Shown one piece after another: positions 1 to 10,994 of a stretch of DNA of 64,000 nt. The stretch is taken from assembly GCA_023700805.1 (NCBI GenBank), contig JAMPYF010000013.1, positions 37,273 through 101,272 on the forward strand, in the 5' to 3' direction. The notes beneath the pieces are model-generated. The model saw only the letters and a list, made by a program, of their open reading frames with translations. It had not been told where the DNA came from and did no database searches. How positions within the stretch are numbered: the first letter of the stretch is position 1; each line of letters begins with the position of its first letter. Source of the DNA: Sulfuritalea sp. GTDB taxonomy: Bacteria; Pseudomonadota; Gammaproteobacteria; Burkholderiales; Rhodocyclaceae. A program made the translations under genes and the position numbers.

Positions 1-978
1 TTCGACGCCGATCTGGTTGAAGATGAAGAAGCCGAGGGTGACGAAACCCATGTGCGAGATCGACGAGTAGGCGATCAGCTTCTTCATGTCGGTCTGCACC
101 AGCGCCACGAAACCGATGTAGATGACGGCGATCAGGCTCAGGGCGATCATCAGCGGCGCCAAGTGATGACTGGCGTCGGGCACGATCGGCAGCGAGAACC
201 GCACGAATCCGTAGGCGCCGAGCTTCAGGGCGATCGCGGCAAGCACCACCGAGCCGCCGGTAGGCGCCTCGACGTGGGCGTCGGGCAACCAGGTATGCAC
301 CGGCCACATCGGCACCTTGACCGCGAAGGAGACCAGGAAGGCGATGAAAATCAGGATCTGCGGCGCGATGCCGATGCGCAGATGGTGCCAGTCGAGGATG
401 TTGAAGCTGCCGCCGGACTCGAGGAACAGCCAGATCAGCGCCACCAGCATCAGGAGCGAACCGAGCAGCGTGTAAAGGAAGAACTTGATCGCCGCATAGA
501 CGCGGTTCGGGCCGCCCCAGGCGCCGATGATGATGTACATCGGGATCAGCGAGGCCTCGAAGAAAACGTAGAACAGCACGCCGTCGAGCGCGCAGAAAAT
601 CCCGTTCATGAGGCCGGACATGACGAGGAAGGCGCCCATGTACTGGGCCTGCTTGTCTTCGATGACTTCCCAGCCGGCCAGCACCACCAGCACGGTGATC
701 AGGCTGTTGAGCAGGATGAAGGGCATCGAGATGCCGTCAACCCCGAGCAGGTACTGGACATTGAAGCGCGTGATCCAGGGTGCCTGCTCGACGAACTGCA
801 TGCCGGCGGTGCCGGTGTCGAAGCCCGTATAGAGTGGAATGGTGACCACGAAGCCGGCGATCGCCACGGCCAGCGACAGCCAGCGCACCAGCGTGCGGCG
901 CTCGGAGCCGAGCCAGAACACCGGCAGAGCGCCAAGGATCGGCACCCAGATTGCGAGACTCAGGAGTTGCGATTTCAT
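1..978 (-). CDS. nuoM: NADH-quinone oxidoreductase subunit M, partial (C-terminus beyond left edge)
   Basis: Antiporter-like proton-pumping membrane subunit of complex I. The visible 326 codons start at an ATG read from 978 downward (MKSQLLSLAIW) and run off the left edge, so the last third or so of the protein is missing. The translation shows successive hydrophobic segments and the conserved NuoM/ND4 stretches VLFYVFFEASLIPMYIIIG, VKVPMWPVHTWLPDAHVEAP (with the functional Lys in a membrane helix) and LIAYSSISHMGF. It lies 40 bp after nuoL in the same direction and is the last visible gene of the nuo run; nuoN is expected beyond the edge. Confidence 0.97.
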   Translation of the reverse strand, partial: MKSQLLSLAIWVPILGALPVFWLGSERRTLVRWLSLAVAIAGFVVTIPLYTGFDTGTAGMQFVEQAPWITRFNVQYLLGVDGISMPFILLNSLITVLVVLAGWEVIEDKQAQYMGAFLVMSGLMNGIFCALDGVLFYVFFEASLIPMYIIIGAWGGPNRVYAAIKFFLYTLLGSLLMLVALIWLFLESGGSFNILDWHHLRIGIAPQILIFIAFLVSFAVKVPMWPVHTWLPDAHVEAPTGGSVVLAAIALKLGAYGFVRFSLPIVPDASHHLAPLMIALSLIAVIYIGFVALVQTDMKKLIAYSSISHMGFVTLGFFIFNQIGVE

Positions 979-1018
979 CGGATTAATATTCCATCAGACC
1001 GGTGTGCGTGTCATTGCA

Positions 1019-3013
1019 TCAGGCCCTGGCGAACCAGAACGTCAGCAGCGCGAAGACGCCGAAGATCATGCCGAAAGCGTACTGGTAGATGCGGCCGGTC
1101 TGGAACAGGCGCACCAGTCCGGATATCCAGCCCACCGCGGCGGCCGAACCGTTAACCATGACGCCGTCGATCACGACCTGGTCGCCACCCTTCCACAGGC
1201 CGCGTCCGAGCAGGCGCGCGCCGCCGGCGAAGAACCAGTCGTTGAAGCGATCGAAGCCGTATTTCTCTTCGAGTATGGTCGCCAGCACGCCGGACTTCTG
1301 CTTGATCACCGCCGGCAGGTCCGGGCGCACGATATAGAGGTACCAGGCCGTGGCCGCGCCCGACAGCGCCAGCCAGAAGGGCAGCGTGGTCACGCCGTGC
1401 GCCATCATGCCGAACACGCCATGGAACTCGTGGGCCATGGTCGCCATGCCCTTGTGCACCTCGGCGATGGTGAGCGACGTGCCGAACCAGTTGCCATAGA
1501 GAACCGTGCCGATCAGCCAGCCCGAGGCGATCGCCGGGATGGCGAGCAGGATCAGCGGCACCGTGACCACCTTGGGAGTTTCGTGCGGCTCGACGGGACC
1601 GTGATGGCCGTGATCGCCATGGTGCGCATCGTGGCCATGGGCGTCATGCGCGGGCTCGCGGAAGCGCTCCTTGCCGTGGAAGGTGAAGAAAATCAGGCGG
1701 AAGGAATACAGGCCGCCGACGAAGACCGCGGCCAGGGCGCAGAAGTAGGCGAAGCCGGCGCCCGGCACCTGGGCCAGATGCACGGCCTCGATGATCGAAT
1801 CCTTGGAGAAGAAGCCGGCAAAGGGCGGCAGGCCGGCGTTGGCGATGGCGCCGATCAGCATCGTGGCGTAGGTGATCGGCATGTACTTGCGCAGGCCGCC
1901 CATCCTGCGCATGTCCTGCTCGTGATGCATGGCGATGATCACCGAGCCGGCGCCGAGGAACAGCACGGCCTTGAAGAAAGCGTGCGTCATCAGGTGGAAG
2001 ATGGCCACCGAGTAGGCCGAGGCGCCCAGCGCCATGGTCATGTAGCCGAGCTGCGACAGGGTCGAATAGGCGACGACGCGCTTGATGTCGGTCTGCACGA
2101 TGGCGATCAGGGCCATGAACAGCGTGGTGATGGCGCCGATCACGATGACGAAGGACAGGGCCGTGTCGGACAGCTCGAACAGCGGCGACATGCGCGAGAC
2201 CATGAAGATACCGGCGGTGACCATGGTCGCGGCGTGGATCAGCGCGGAGATCGGGGTCGGGCCTTCCATCGAATCGGGCAGCCAGACATGCAGCGGGAAC
2301 TGCGCCGACTTGCCCATGGCGCCGATGAACAGGCAGATGCAGACGGCGGTGATCAGCGGCCAGCCGGTGACCACCTCGGTCATGGCGGCCAGCTCGCTGC
2401 GCTTGGCGAACACCGTGGCGTAGTCGAGGCTGCCGGCGTAGGCGGCGATCAGGGCAATGCCGAGCAGGAAGCCGAAGTCGCCGACGCGATTGACCAGGAA
2501 GGCCTTGAGGTTGGCGTAGATCGCCGTCGGCCGCGTGTACCAGAAACCGATCAGCAGATAGGAAACCAGACCCACCGCTTCCCAGCCGAAGAACAACTGG
2601 ACGAAGTTGTTCGCCATCACCAACATCAGCATCGAGAAGGTGAACAGCGAGATGTAGCTGAAGAAACGCTGGTAGCCGGGGTCTTCGGCCATGTAGCCGA
2701 TGGTGTACACATGCACCATGAGCGAGACGAAGGTGACCACGAGCATCATCAGGACGGTCAGCGGATCGATCAGGAAACCGATTTCGAGCTTGAGACCGCC
2801 GGATTCCATCCAGGTGTAGACCGCGCCGTTGAACACATTGCCGGCCTGCACGTCCTGGTAGATCAGCACCGACAGCACGAAGGATATCGCGACGCCGAGT
2901 ATGGTCACGACGTGGGAGCCGGTGCGGCCGAGGATCTTGCCGAAGAAGCCGGCGAGGATGGCGCCGGCCAGCGGGGCCAGGGGAACCAGCAGATAGAGAG
3001 TTTTCATGCCCAT
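1019..3013 (-). CDS. nuoL: NADH-quinone oxidoreductase subunit L
   Basis: Distal antiporter-like proton-pumping subunit of complex I, 664 aa with many transmembrane helices. Family motifs are clear: GWEAVGLVSYLLIGFW (about 143-158), AQFPLHVWLPDSMEGPTP (237-254), LIHAATMVTAGIFM and AYSTLSQLGYM. Between two late helices there is a histidine-rich cytosolic or periplasmic loop at about residues 456-478, with nine His in 23 residues, which is not a core family feature. The start at 3013 (MGMKT) follows AGGGG-like sequence; a second Met two codons on is an alternative. It begins 7 bp after nuoK. Confidence 0.98.
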   Translation of the reverse strand: MGMKTLYLLVPLAPLAGAILAGFFGKILGRTGSHVVTILGVAISFVLSVLIYQDVQAGNVFNGAVYTWMESGGLKLEIGFLIDPLTVLMMLVVTFVSLMVHVYTIGYMAEDPGYQRFFSYISLFTFSMLMLVMANNFVQLFFGWEAVGLVSYLLIGFWYTRPTAIYANLKAFLVNRVGDFGFLLGIALIAAYAGSLDYATVFAKRSELAAMTEVVTGWPLITAVCICLFIGAMGKSAQFPLHVWLPDSMEGPTPISALIHAATMVTAGIFMVSRMSPLFELSDTALSFVIVIGAITTLFMALIAIVQTDIKRVVAYSTLSQLGYMTMALGASAYSVAIFHLMTHAFFKAVLFLGAGSVIIAMHHEQDMRRMGGLRKYMPITYATMLIGAIANAGLPPFAGFFSKDSIIEAVHLAQVPGAGFAYFCALAAVFVGGLYSFRLIFFTFHGKERFREPAHDAHGHDAHHGDHGHHGPVEPHETPKVVTVPLILLAIPAIASGWLIGTVLYGNWFGTSLTIAEVHKGMATMAHEFHGVFGMMAHGVTTLPFWLALSGAATAWYLYIVRPDLPAVIKQKSGVLATILEEKYGFDRFNDWFFAGGARLLGRGLWKGGDQVVIDGVMVNGSAAAVGWISGLVRLFQTGRIYQYAFGMIFGVFALLTFWFARA

Positions 3014-3020
3014 GGTCCGA

Positions 3021-3326
3021 CTAGCCCCTCAGAGTGTCGAGATCCTCGACATCGATGGACGACAGATTGCGGAACAGCACCACCAGAATGGCCAGACCGA
3101 TGCCCGACTCGGCGGCAGCCACCACAAGGATGAAGAAGACGAAGAGCTGGCCCGAGAGGTCGTTGAGGTAGTGCGAGAAGGCGACGAAGTTGAGGTTCAC
3201 CGCCAGCAGCATCAACTCGATGGCCATCAGCAGCACGATCAGGTTCTTGCGGTTGAGGAAGATGCCGACGATGCTGATGGCAAACAGGATGGCGCCCAGG
3301 ATCAGGTAGTGCGACAGCGAGATCAT
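3021..3326 (-). CDS. nuoK: NADH-quinone oxidoreductase subunit K
   Basis: Small membrane subunit of complex I (ND4L homologue), 101 aa, the usual length. Three transmembrane helices are visible, with the conserved membrane glutamate in the helix [19 protein letters not shown] and a second one in [13 protein letters not shown]; both belong to the proton-conduction path in the family. Its ATG overlaps the nuoJ stop by 4 bp (ATGA), implying translational coupling. Confidence 0.98.
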   Translation of the reverse strand: MISLSHYLILGAILFAISIVGIFLNRKNLIVLLMAIELMLLAVNLNFVAFSHYLNDLSGQLFVFFILVVAAAESGIGLAILVVLFRNLSSIDVEDLDTLRG

Positions 3327-3958
3327 GCCTTTTCCCCAGTTTGTGCCGCGGGCGCGGGCAGTTCGACTTCCGGCGCCATCTTGACCAGGCGCATGCGGTC
3401 ACGGCTCTTGACCGCAATCTGGTCGGATGGATGCATGGCCTTGGTGTCCTTGCGCCGGCGCAGGGTCAGCATGACGGCGACGATGATGGCCACCAGCAGG
3501 ACCACCGAGGCGATTTCGAAGGGATAGGCGTATTCGGTGTACAGCACCCGCGCCAGTTCCTTGGTGTTGCTGTAGTTCGCCGGCAGGTTATGCGCCGGCA
3601 GGTTGGCCAGGCCGAAATAGCGGCCCGACAGCACCGCCGCCATCTCGCCGATCAGCAGCAGGCCGACCAGCGCACCGAGCGGCAGGTTCTTCCAGAAGCC
3701 CTGACGCACCCGCTCGATATTGATGTCGAGCATCATCACCACGAAGAGGAACAGCACCATCACCGCGCCGACATAGACCATGATCAGCACGAGGGCCAGG
3801 AACTCGGCCTGCAGCAGCATCCACAGCCCCGCCACGTTGAAGAAGGCCAGCACCAGGAACAGCGCGGCATGCACCGGATTGCGGGCCGTGATCACGCGCA
3901 AGGCGGCGAACACCGTCACGGCGGAGAAGAGGTAGAAAAGTATGGTCTTGAATTCCAT
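3323..3958 (-). CDS. nuoJ: NADH-quinone oxidoreductase subunit J
   Basis: Membrane subunit J of complex I (ND6 homologue), 211 aa. Five hydrophobic helices are apparent, including the family segment [20 protein letters not shown] that carries the pi-bulge helix in solved complexes. The C-terminus after the last helix (about 165-211) is a basic, polar tail that is poorly conserved in the family. It lies 18 bp downstream of nuoI and overlaps nuoK by 4 bp. Confidence 0.97.
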   Translation of the reverse strand: MEFKTILFYLFSAVTVFAALRVITARNPVHAALFLVLAFFNVAGLWMLLQAEFLALVLIMVYVGAVMVLFLFVVMMLDINIERVRQGFWKNLPLGALVGLLLIGEMAAVLSGRYFGLANLPAHNLPANYSNTKELARVLYTEYAYPFEIASVVLLVAIIVAVMLTLRRRKDTKAMHPSDQIAVKSRDRMRLVKMAPEVELPAPAAQTGEKA

Positions 3959-3976
3959 GGCTGGGTCAGCGAGGCA

Positions 3977-4462
3977 TCAGCGGTAAGGGGCATCCTGGGC
4001 GCGGTCGGCAGCGATCTGCGCTTCGTTCTTGTCACCCACGGCCAGCAGCATCTGCTTGGTGTAGTAGAGATCGCCGCGCTTTTCGCCGTGATATTCGAAA
4101 ATGCGGGTCTGCACGATCGCATCGACCGGACAGGCTTCCTCGCAGAAGCCGCAGAAAATGCATTTGGTGAGATCGATGTCGTAGCGCGTGGTGCGGCGGC
4201 TGCCATCCTCGCGCTCGGCAGACTCGATGGTGATGGCCATGGCCGGGCACACCGCCTCGCACAGCTTGCAGGCAATGCAGCGCTCTTCGCCGTTCGGATA
4301 GCGGCGCAGGGCATGCAGGCCGCGGAAGCGGTTGCTTTGCGGCGTCTTCTCCTCCGGATACTGAATGGTGATCTTGCGCGCGAACATGTAGCGGCCGGTC
4401 ACCGCCATGCCCTTGAACAGTTCCTTGAGGAACAGGCTAGCTATGAAGTCTCTTGCACCCAT
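3977..4462 (-). CDS. nuoI: NADH-quinone oxidoreductase subunit I (two 4Fe-4S)
   Basis: Peripheral-arm ferredoxin-like subunit that carries clusters N6a and N6b next to the quinone site. The 161-aa protein has two complete 4Fe-4S motifs, [12 protein letters not shown] (Cys62, 65, 68, 72) and [12 protein letters not shown] (Cys101, 104, 107, 111). Its length fits the bacterial family. Position between nuoH and nuoJ is the standard order. Confidence 0.98.
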   Translation of the reverse strand: MGARDFIASLFLKELFKGMAVTGRYMFARKITIQYPEEKTPQSNRFRGLHALRRYPNGEERCIACKLCEAVCPAMAITIESAEREDGSRRTTRYDIDLTKCIFCGFCEEACPVDAIVQTRIFEYHGEKRGDLYYTKQMLLAVGDKNEAQIAADRAQDAPYR

Positions 4463-4477
4463 GGTGATCTCCCGGTC

Positions 4478-5563
4478 CTATTTCCAGATGGTCAGCGGCG
4501 ACATCATCCAGACGCCCACCACCAGAATCCAGATCAGCGTCAGCGGCACAAACACCTTCCAGCCCAGGCGCATGAGCTGGTCATAGCGATAGCGCGGGAA
4601 GGTGGCTCGAATCCAGAGGAAGAAGAACAGGATCGCGGCCATCTTTGCCGCCATCCAGTGGAAGCCGTCGGGCAGGAAAGCGACCGGGGACAGCCAGCCG
4701 CCGAGGAAGAAGATCGAGGTCATGGCCGAAATCAGGATCATGTTGGCGTATTCGGCGAGGAAGAACATCGCGAAGGCCATGCCCGAATATTCGACCATGT
4801 GGCCGGCGACGATTTCCGATTCGCCCTCGACCACGTCGAACGGTGCGCGGTTGGTCTCGGCGACGCCGGAAATCAGGTAGACCGCGAACATCGGCAGCAA
4901 CGGCAGCCAGTTCCATGAGAACACGTCGATCCCGTAGCCGGCAAACCTGCCCTTGCTCTGGGCCATGACGATGTCGGTCAGGTTCAGGCTGTTCGACACC
5001 ATCAGCACGGTGATCAGCGCCAGGCCCATCGATATCTCGTAGGAGATCATCTGCGCCGAAGCGCGCATGGCGCCGAAAAACGGGTATTTCGAGTTCGAGG
5101 CCCAGCCCGCGATGATGATGCCGTAGACGCCGACCGAGCTGATCGCCAGCAGGTACAGCACGCCGGCATCGACATTGGCCAGCACCCAGCCGGGCGAGAA
5201 CGGAATCACCGCCCAGAGCGCCAGGGCCGGTGCGATGGCCATGATCGGTCCGAGCACGAACAGCTTCTTGTCGGCGGCGGTCGGGAACAGCACTTCCTTG
5301 AAGAACAGCTTGAGGCCGTCGGCGATCGGCTGCAGCAAACCCCAGGGGCCGACGCGATTGGGGCCGATGCGAACCTGCATCCAGCCGATGACCTTGCGTT
5401 CCCAGAAGGTCAGGTAGGCCACCGACAGCATCAGCGGCGCGAGGATCAGGACGATCTTGGCCAGGGTCCAGAGCAGCGGCCAGACCGGCTTGACCAGGCT
5501 CCAGATCGGCACCCACAGCGAACCGAAAACCGACGCGAGGAGGTTGAGGACGGTAGCTTCCAT
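4478..5563 (-). CDS. nuoH: NADH-quinone oxidoreductase subunit H
   Basis: Membrane subunit H (ND1 homologue) that forms the quinone-binding chamber of complex I. I take the start as the ATG at 5563 (MEATVLNLL), giving 361 aa; the frame is open further upstream but that part lies inside nuoG. Family signatures include the stretch [20 protein letters not shown] near the first helix and [20 protein letters not shown] in the quinone-site loop. The start codon overlaps the nuoG stop in a TGATG arrangement, so translation is probably coupled. Confidence 0.97.
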   Translation of the reverse strand: MEATVLNLLASVFGSLWVPIWSLVKPVWPLLWTLAKIVLILAPLMLSVAYLTFWERKVIGWMQVRIGPNRVGPWGLLQPIADGLKLFFKEVLFPTAADKKLFVLGPIMAIAPALALWAVIPFSPGWVLANVDAGVLYLLAISSVGVYGIIIAGWASNSKYPFFGAMRASAQMISYEISMGLALITVLMVSNSLNLTDIVMAQSKGRFAGYGIDVFSWNWLPLLPMFAVYLISGVAETNRAPFDVVEGESEIVAGHMVEYSGMAFAMFFLAEYANMILISAMTSIFFLGGWLSPVAFLPDGFHWMAAKMAAILFFFLWIRATFPRYRYDQLMRLGWKVFVPLTLIWILVVGVWMMSPLTIWK

Positions 5564-7899
5564 CACGCCTTCTCCACGCTCAGAACCGCGGACATAGAAC
5601 CCAGCGCGACGGTGGCGGCATGCGCCGCCGCGACGCGAACCACGCCGTCGGGCAGGCCGGCATCGAGCTGCACCGGCAACGTCACGCTCGCCGTGGCGCC
5701 AGCGCCAACTCTTGCCCGGTCGCCTGCCGCCAGACCGAGTTTCGCCAGCATCGCCGCATTCATGCGCGCGGCGGGCGCGGCGGCATCGGCCGCCAGTTGC
5801 AGCGCCGCAGCGCGCCGCACCAGCGGGTCGGCAAAATGGATGGGCACATCGGCCAGGCGTTCCAGGCCGCCGCCAGCTGCCGCCAGATTCAGGGGCACGG
5901 CGTCGATGCCGTTGTCGAGGCCGCCGACGAATTCGGGCTGACCGCCCAGCGCTTCGGCACGCACATCCTCGCTGCTGTTGAATTCGAAACCGTTCAGGGC
6001 CAGCAGGTTGCCCAGCACGCGCAGCACCTTCCATGCCGGGCGCGTCTCGCCCAGAGGTTTGGCGGCGGCGTAGAAACTCTGCGCGCGGCCTTCGGTATTG
6101 ACGAAGGTGCCCGAGGTTTCCGAGAAGGGCGAAACCGGCAGCAGTACCGCCGCATAGTCGAGCATGGCCTGCGACTTGAAGGGCGTCAGCACCACGGTGA
6201 CAGCGGCCTTGCCGAGCGCGGCCAGCGCCTGGGCGCCGTCGGCGCAATCGAGTTCGGCTTCGGCGCCGAGCACCACATAAGCCTGACGCGGATCCTGCAA
6301 CATCGCCGCAGCGTTGAGGCCGCCGGCGCCAGGCAGGGCCTTGGCGACATAGCCGCCGACACTGTTGGCCGCCTCGCCGAGGAAGCCGAAACTGCCGCCG
6401 AGGGCCGCGGCCAGTTGGCGGCCCAGCGCATGCAGCGTCGCCGCCTGCGGATGTTGCTGAGCGAAGTTGCCGAGCAGGACCCCTGCATTGCCACCGGAAA
6501 CAAGGCTGGCGGCAATGGCTTTCGCCGTGTCGCCAGCGCCGACTTTGGCCAGCGCGGAATCTACCGCAACGCCCTTGAGGTCGGCGACTGCCTTCACCAC
6601 TTCGGCCAGCATGGCCGGCAACTGGGACGGCGCGACAATGGCGCGCGCCGCCAGCCTGATCAGCAGGTCGTCGTCCGCGCTGTGCAGGATGCTGACCTCC
6701 GCGCCCTGCTTGGCCGACTGGCGCAGGCGCTGGGCAATCAGGGGATGATCCTTGCGCAGGAAGGAGCCGACCACCAGCACGCGATCAAGACGGCCGATGT
6801 CGGCGATCTTCATGCCCAGCCAAGGGGCGCCGCGGCGCTTGCCATCGGCCGAGAAGTCGCTGTGGCGCAGGCGGAAATCGATGTTCTCACTGCCCAGGCC
6901 GCGCAGCAGTTTCTGCGCGAGGTACATTTCTTCCAGCGTCGCGTGCGGACTCAGCAGGCCGCCGACGGCCGCGCCGCCGTGGGTCTTGGCCACGTCGCGC
7001 AGCGCATGCGCGGCGTAATCGAGAGCGACGCTCCAGGCGACTTCCTTCCACTCGCCCCCCTGCTTGACCATCGGCCGGGTCAGCCGTTCGGCCGAATTCA
7101 GGCCCTGGTAGGAGAAGCGCTCCTTGTCGCTGAGCCAGCATTCGTTGATGGCTTCGTTTTCCAGCGGCAGCACGCGCATCACGCGGTCGTGCTTGGTCTG
7201 CAGGATCAGGTTGCTGCCCAGGCCATCGTGCGGGCTCACCGACTTGCGCCGCGACAACTCCCAGGTGCGCGCCGAAAAACGGAAGGGCTTGGAGGTCAGC
7301 GCGCCGACCGGGCACAGGTCGATGATGTTGCCGGAGAGCTCGGTATCCACCGTCTTGCCGATGAAGGGCATGACCTCGGCGCGCTCGCCGCGGTAGGACT
7401 GGCCGAGTTCCATGAAACCGGCGATCTCGGCGGTGAAGCGGATGCAACGCGTGCAGTTGATGCAGCGAGTCATGTCGGTTGACACCAGCGGACCGAGATC
7501 CTTGTCGGGGACGACGCGCTTCTCTTCTTCGTACTTCGAGGCGGATTCGCCGTAGCCGACCGCGAGATCCTGCAACTGGCACTCGCCGCCCTGATCGCAG
7601 ATCGGACAGTCCAGCGGATGGTTGATCAGCAGGAACTCCATCACCGCCTTCTGTGCCTTGACCGCAAGATCCGAGTGCGTGAACACCTTCATGCCGTTGG
7701 TGACCGGTGTGGCGCATGCCGGCATCGGCTTCGGCGCCTTTTCCACCTGGACCAGGCACATCCGGCAATTGGCCGCGATGGACAGTTTCTTGTGGTAGCA
7801 GAAATGCGGAATGTAAGTGCCGAGTTGGTGGGCCGCCTCGATGATGGTGCTGCCCTCGGCGACCTGCAGCGTCTTGCCGTCGATTTCGATTTCGACCAT
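5563..7899 (-). CDS. nuoG: NADH-quinone oxidoreductase subunit G
   Basis: Largest peripheral subunit of complex I, 778 aa. The N-terminal 2Fe-2S site has Cys34, 45, 48 and 62; the His-ligated 4Fe-4S site has His94, Cys98, 101 and 107; a third cluster uses Cys146, 149, 152 and 196. The rest is a molybdopterin-oxidoreductase-like domain of the kind that has lost its cofactor in this family. Two copies of the window-wide 25-bp repeat (5690-5714 and 6524-6548) lie inside the reading frame in the weakly conserved C-terminal half. There they encode the similar peptides [10 protein letters not shown] and [10 protein letters not shown]. The start overlaps the nuoF stop by one base. Confidence 0.97.
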   Translation of the reverse strand: MVEIEIDGKTLQVAEGSTIIEAAHQLGTYIPHFCYHKKLSIAANCRMCLVQVEKAPKPMPACATPVTNGMKVFTHSDLAVKAQKAVMEFLLINHPLDCPICDQGGECQLQDLAVGYGESASKYEEEKRVVPDKDLGPLVSTDMTRCINCTRCIRFTAEIAGFMELGQSYRGERAEVMPFIGKTVDTELSGNIIDLCPVGALTSKPFRFSARTWELSRRKSVSPHDGLGSNLILQTKHDRVMRVLPLENEAINECWLSDKERFSYQGLNSAERLTRPMVKQGGEWKEVAWSVALDYAAHALRDVAKTHGGAAVGGLLSPHATLEEMYLAQKLLRGLGSENIDFRLRHSDFSADGKRRGAPWLGMKIADIGRLDRVLVVGSFLRKDHPLIAQRLRQSAKQGAEVSILHSADDDLLIRLAARAIVAPSQLPAMLAEVVKAVADLKGVAVDSALAKVGAGDTAKAIAASLVSGGNAGVLLGNFAQQHPQAATLHALGRQLAAALGGSFGFLGEAANSVGGYVAKALPGAGGLNAAAMLQDPRQAYVVLGAEAELDCADGAQALAALGKAAVTVVLTPFKSQAMLDYAAVLLPVSPFSETSGTFVNTEGRAQSFYAAAKPLGETRPAWKVLRVLGNLLALNGFEFNSSEDVRAEALGGQPEFVGGLDNGIDAVPLNLAAAGGGLERLADVPIHFADPLVRRAAALQLAADAAAPAARMNAAMLAKLGLAAGDRARVGAGATASVTLPVQLDAGLPDGVVRVAAAHAATVALGSMSAVLSVEKA
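5690..5714 (+). repeat. Dispersed 25-bp repeat, copy 1 (inside nuoG)
   Basis: Matches the consensus GCCGT-NN-CGCCARCGCC-RACTCTTG without a gap, with GG at the variable bases. It lies in the coding sequence of nuoG, antisense to the gene. Confidence 0.8.
6524..6548 (+). repeat. Dispersed 25-bp repeat, copy 2 (inside nuoG)
   Basis: Same element 0.8 kb from copy 1, antisense in nuoG, with GT at the variable bases and G at the R position (CGCCGACT); the last bases differ (TTGG instead of CTTG). Confidence 0.75.
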
Positions 7900-9230
7900 C
7901 AGGCAGCTCCCGCTTTGAAGAAACCGCTGCCCATCTTCTGAACCTCAGGATCGACGAGACACTTCTTGTTCTCGATGTGATACTCGAATTCGCTCTTGAA
8001 ATGCTTGATGAAGCTGCGCACCGGGAAGGCGGCGGCATCGGCCAGCGCACAAATAGTCTTGCCCATCATGTTGTCGGTCACGCGATTCAGCAGGTCGAGA
8101 TCTTCGGCACGACCCTGGCCGTGCTCGATACGATGCACGACGCGATACAGCCAGCCGCTGCCCTCGCGGCAAGGCGTGCATTGGCCGCAGGACTCTTCGT
8201 AGTAGAAATAGGACAGGCGCTCCAGCGCCTTGACCATGCACACCGTTTCGTCCATCACGATGACCGCTCCGGAGCCGAGCATGGAACCGGCCTTGGCGAT
8301 CGAATCGTAGTCCATGGTGCAATCCATCATCACGTCGGCGGGCAGCACCGGCGCCGACGAGCCGCCGGGAATCACCGCCTTGAGCTTGCGTCCGCCGCGC
8401 ATGCCGCCGGCCATTTCGAGCAGCTTCGCGAAGGGCGTGCCCATCGGCACTTCATAGTTGCCCGGGCGATTGACGTGGCCCGACACCGAGAACAGCTTGG
8501 TGCCGCCGTTGTTGGGTTTGCCCAGATTGAGGTAAGCCTCGGCGCCCATGCCCAGAATGAAGGGAATTGCGGCAAAGGTCTCGGTGTTGTTGATCGTGGT
8601 CGGCTTGCCGTAAAGGCCGAAATTCGCCGGGAAGGGTGGCTTGTAGCGCGGCTGGCCCTTCTTGCCCTCGATGGATTCGAGCAGGCCGGTTTCCTCGCCG
8701 CAGATATAGGCGCCCCAGCCGTGATGCGCAAAGAGGTCGAAGCTGAAATCCGAACCGAGAATATTGTTGCCCAGATAGCCGGCGGCACGCGCCTGATCGA
8801 GAGCTTCCTCGAAACGCTGGTAGATTTCGAAAATCTCGCCGTGGATGTAGTTGTAACCGCGCTTGGCGCCCACCGCATAGCCGGCGATGATCATGCCCTC
8901 GATGGTCGAATGCGGGTCGAAGCGCAGCAGGTCGCGGTCCTTGAAGGTGCCCGGCTCGCCTTCGTCGGTGTTGCAGACGACATACTTCTCCGGCGCCGCC
9001 TTGGGCATGAAGCTCCACTTGAGACCGGTCGGGAAGCCCGCGCCGCCGCGACCGCGCAGAACGGACTTCTTGACCTCGGCGATCAGATCGTCCTGCGTCA
9101 TCTTGCTCGACAGCACGCGCTTCAACTGGGCGTAACCGCCGCGCGCTTCGTAATCCTTGAGGCTCCAACCCGCGTCGCCCCTGGCCCAGCCGGTGGTCAG
9201 CAGCGGATTGATGGTATCGATCAGGGCCAT
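7899..9230 (-). CDS. nuoF: NADH-quinone oxidoreductase subunit F (FMN and NADH site)
   Basis: NADH-oxidising subunit of complex I, 443 aa. It shows the glycine-rich NADH/FMN loop [13 protein letters not shown] (60-72), the FMN-binding [14 protein letters not shown] (87-100) and the N3 4Fe-4S ligands Cys348, 351, 354 ([11 protein letters not shown]) plus Cys394. Length and order are standard. It begins 1 bp before the nuoE stop and shares one base with the nuoG start. Confidence 0.98.
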   Translation of the reverse strand: MALIDTINPLLTTGWARGDAGWSLKDYEARGGYAQLKRVLSSKMTQDDLIAEVKKSVLRGRGGAGFPTGLKWSFMPKAAPEKYVVCNTDEGEPGTFKDRDLLRFDPHSTIEGMIIAGYAVGAKRGYNYIHGEIFEIYQRFEEALDQARAAGYLGNNILGSDFSFDLFAHHGWGAYICGEETGLLESIEGKKGQPRYKPPFPANFGLYGKPTTINNTETFAAIPFILGMGAEAYLNLGKPNNGGTKLFSVSGHVNRPGNYEVPMGTPFAKLLEMAGGMRGGRKLKAVIPGGSSAPVLPADVMMDCTMDYDSIAKAGSMLGSGAVIVMDETVCMVKALERLSYFYYEESCGQCTPCREGSGWLYRVVHRIEHGQGRAEDLDLLNRVTDNMMGKTICALADAAAFPVRSFIKHFKSEFEYHIENKKCLVDPEVQKMGSGFFKAGAA

Positions 9231-9231
9231 C

Positions 9232-9735
9232 TTATTTGCACTCCGCCAACAGCGCGTCGATCTGTTCGGGCAGCATGAAGCTGCACATGCGCTTGTTGTT
9301 CACCAGCATCACCGGTGCATCGCCGCAGGCGCCCATGCACTCGCCTTCCTTCAAGGTGAACTTGCCGTCCGGAGTGGTCTCGTTGAAGTCGATGCCGAGC
9401 TTTTCCTTGACGTAATCGGCGGCATGAACGCCTCCGGACAAGGCGCAAGGCAGATTGGTGCACACCGTCAGCTTGTACCTGCCGACCGGCTGCAGGTCGT
9501 ACATGTTGTAGAAACTCGCCACCTCGTAAGCGGCGATCGGCGGCATGCCCAGATAGCCGGCAACGGCGGCGATGGTTTCCTTGGACAGCCAGCCTTTTTC
9601 GTCCTGGGCAATCACCAGCGCCGCCATGACTGCGGACTGCTTCTGGTCTGCCGGGTACTTGGCCACTTCCCGATCGATCTTCTTCAGAGCTTCAGCGCTC
9701 AATTCGGGACTCAACAGGGTGTTCTGGGTATTCAT
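9232..9735 (-). CDS. nuoE: NADH-quinone oxidoreductase subunit E (2Fe-2S)
   Basis: Thioredoxin-fold 2Fe-2S subunit (cluster N1a) of the NADH dehydrogenase module, 167 aa. The four ligands are visible as Cys92, Cys97, Cys133 and Cys137 in VCTNLPCAL and [14 protein letters not shown]. It lies between nuoD and nuoF with spacers of only a few bases. Confidence 0.98.
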   Translation of the reverse strand: MNTQNTLLSPELSAEALKKIDREVAKYPADQKQSAVMAALVIAQDEKGWLSKETIAAVAGYLGMPPIAAYEVASFYNMYDLQPVGRYKLTVCTNLPCALSGGVHAADYVKEKLGIDFNETTPDGKFTLKEGECMGACGDAPVMLVNNKRMCSFMLPEQIDALLAECK

Positions 9736-9740
9736 GCGGT

Positions 9741-10994
9741 CTATCTGTCAACGTCGCCAAGAACCAGGTCGATGGTGCCGATCACGGCAGTCGCGTCGGC
9801 CAGCATGTGGCCGCGACACATTTCATCCGTGGCGGCCAGGTGGGGAATTCCCGCGGTGTGCAGCTTGATGCGGTAGGGTTTGTTGGCGCCGTCGGAAACC
9901 GCCCAGACGCCCATCTCGCCCTTGGGGTGCTCGATCGCCACGTAGGCTTCGCCGGCCGGCACATGCATACCTTCGGAAAACAGCTTGAAGTGATGGATCA
10001 GCTCTTCCATGCTGCCCTTCATCTTCTCCCGCGACGGCGGCGCCACCTTGTGGTCGTCGATGATCACCGGCCCCGGATTCTTGCGCAGCCAGGCTATGCA
10101 TTGCTTGATGATGCGGTTGGCCTGGAACATCTCCTCCATGCGCACCAGGTAGCGGTCATAGGTGTCGCCATTGACGCCGACAGGGATGTCGAAATCCATG
10201 CGGTCATACACTTCGTAGGGCTGCTTCTTGCGCAGGTCCCACTCGACGCCGGAACCGCGCAGCATCGCACCGCTGAAGCCGAGTTGCAGGGCACGCTCGG
10301 GGCTGACGACGCCGATACCGACGGTACGCTGCTTCCAGATGCGGTTGTCGGTCAGCAGCGTGTGGTACTCGCTGAGATAGACCGGAAAACGGTTGGTGAA
10401 GTCCTCAAGGAAATCGAGCAGCGAACCACTGCGCGCCTCGTTGAGCTCCTTGACGGTCTGCGCATTCTTGAAGCGGTTTTCCTGATACTTCGGCATCTGA
10501 TCCGGAAGATCGCGATAGACGCCGCCGGGCCGGTAATAGGCTTGGTGCATGCGGATGCCGCAGGTGGCTTCGAGCACGTCGAACAGATCCTCGCGCTCGC
10601 GGAACGTATACAGCACCATGGTCATGGCGCCGATATCGAGCGCATGGGTGCCGATGTTGAGCAGGTGATTCTTGATTCGCGCGATCTCGTCGAACATGAC
10701 GCGGATGTACTGGGCGCGGATCGGCACCTCGATGCCCAGCAGTCGCTCGACCGCGAGGCAGTAGGCATGCTCGCTGGGAATCATCGACGTGTAGTCGAGG
10801 CGATCCAGGTAAGGCAGGGTCTGCAGCCAGGTGCGGGTTTCCGCCAGCTTCTCGGTGCCGCGATGCAGCAGACCGATGTGCGGATCGGCCCGTACCACGA
10901 CCTCGCCATCGAGTTCCAGCACCAGGCGCAGCACACCGTGCGCAGCCGGATGCTGGGGACCAAAGTTGAGGGTGTAATTCTTGATGTCAGCCAC
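9741..10994 (-). CDS. nuoD: NADH-quinone oxidoreductase subunit D (49-kDa homologue)
   Basis: Quinone-site subunit related to the large subunit of NiFe hydrogenases, 417 aa. The N-terminus has the family hallmark [21 protein letters not shown], whose HP..H residues line the quinone headgroup pocket. The C-terminus ends in the conserved VLGDVDR. It is not fused to nuoC, unlike in E. coli; nuoC is a separate gene whose last 8 bp overlap this start. Confidence 0.98.
   Translation of the reverse strand: MADIKNYTLNFGPQHPAAHGVLRLVLELDGEVVVRADPHIGLLHRGTEKLAETRTWLQTLPYLDRLDYTSMIPSEHAYCLAVERLLGIEVPIRAQYIRVMFDEIARIKNHLLNIGTHALDIGAMTMVLYTFREREDLFDVLEATCGIRMHQAYYRPGGVYRDLPDQMPKYQENRFKNAQTVKELNEARSGSLLDFLEDFTNRFPVYLSEYHTLLTDNRIWKQRTVGIGVVSPERALQLGFSGAMLRGSGVEWDLRKKQPYEVYDRMDFDIPVGVNGDTYDRYLVRMEEMFQANRIIKQCIAWLRKNPGPVIIDDHKVAPPSREKMKGSMEELIHHFKLFSEGMHVPAGEAYVAIEHPKGEMGVWAVSDGANKPYRIKLHTAGIPHLAATDEMCRGHMLADATAVIGTIDLVLGDVDR

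Noticed and set aside
839..3133. Long plus-strand open frame (764 codons) opposite nuoL and nuoK
   Set aside because: Shadow of a G/C-rich gene: composition is Gly/Arg/Gln/His/Asp repeats without any domain, and nuoL on the other strand is unmistakable.
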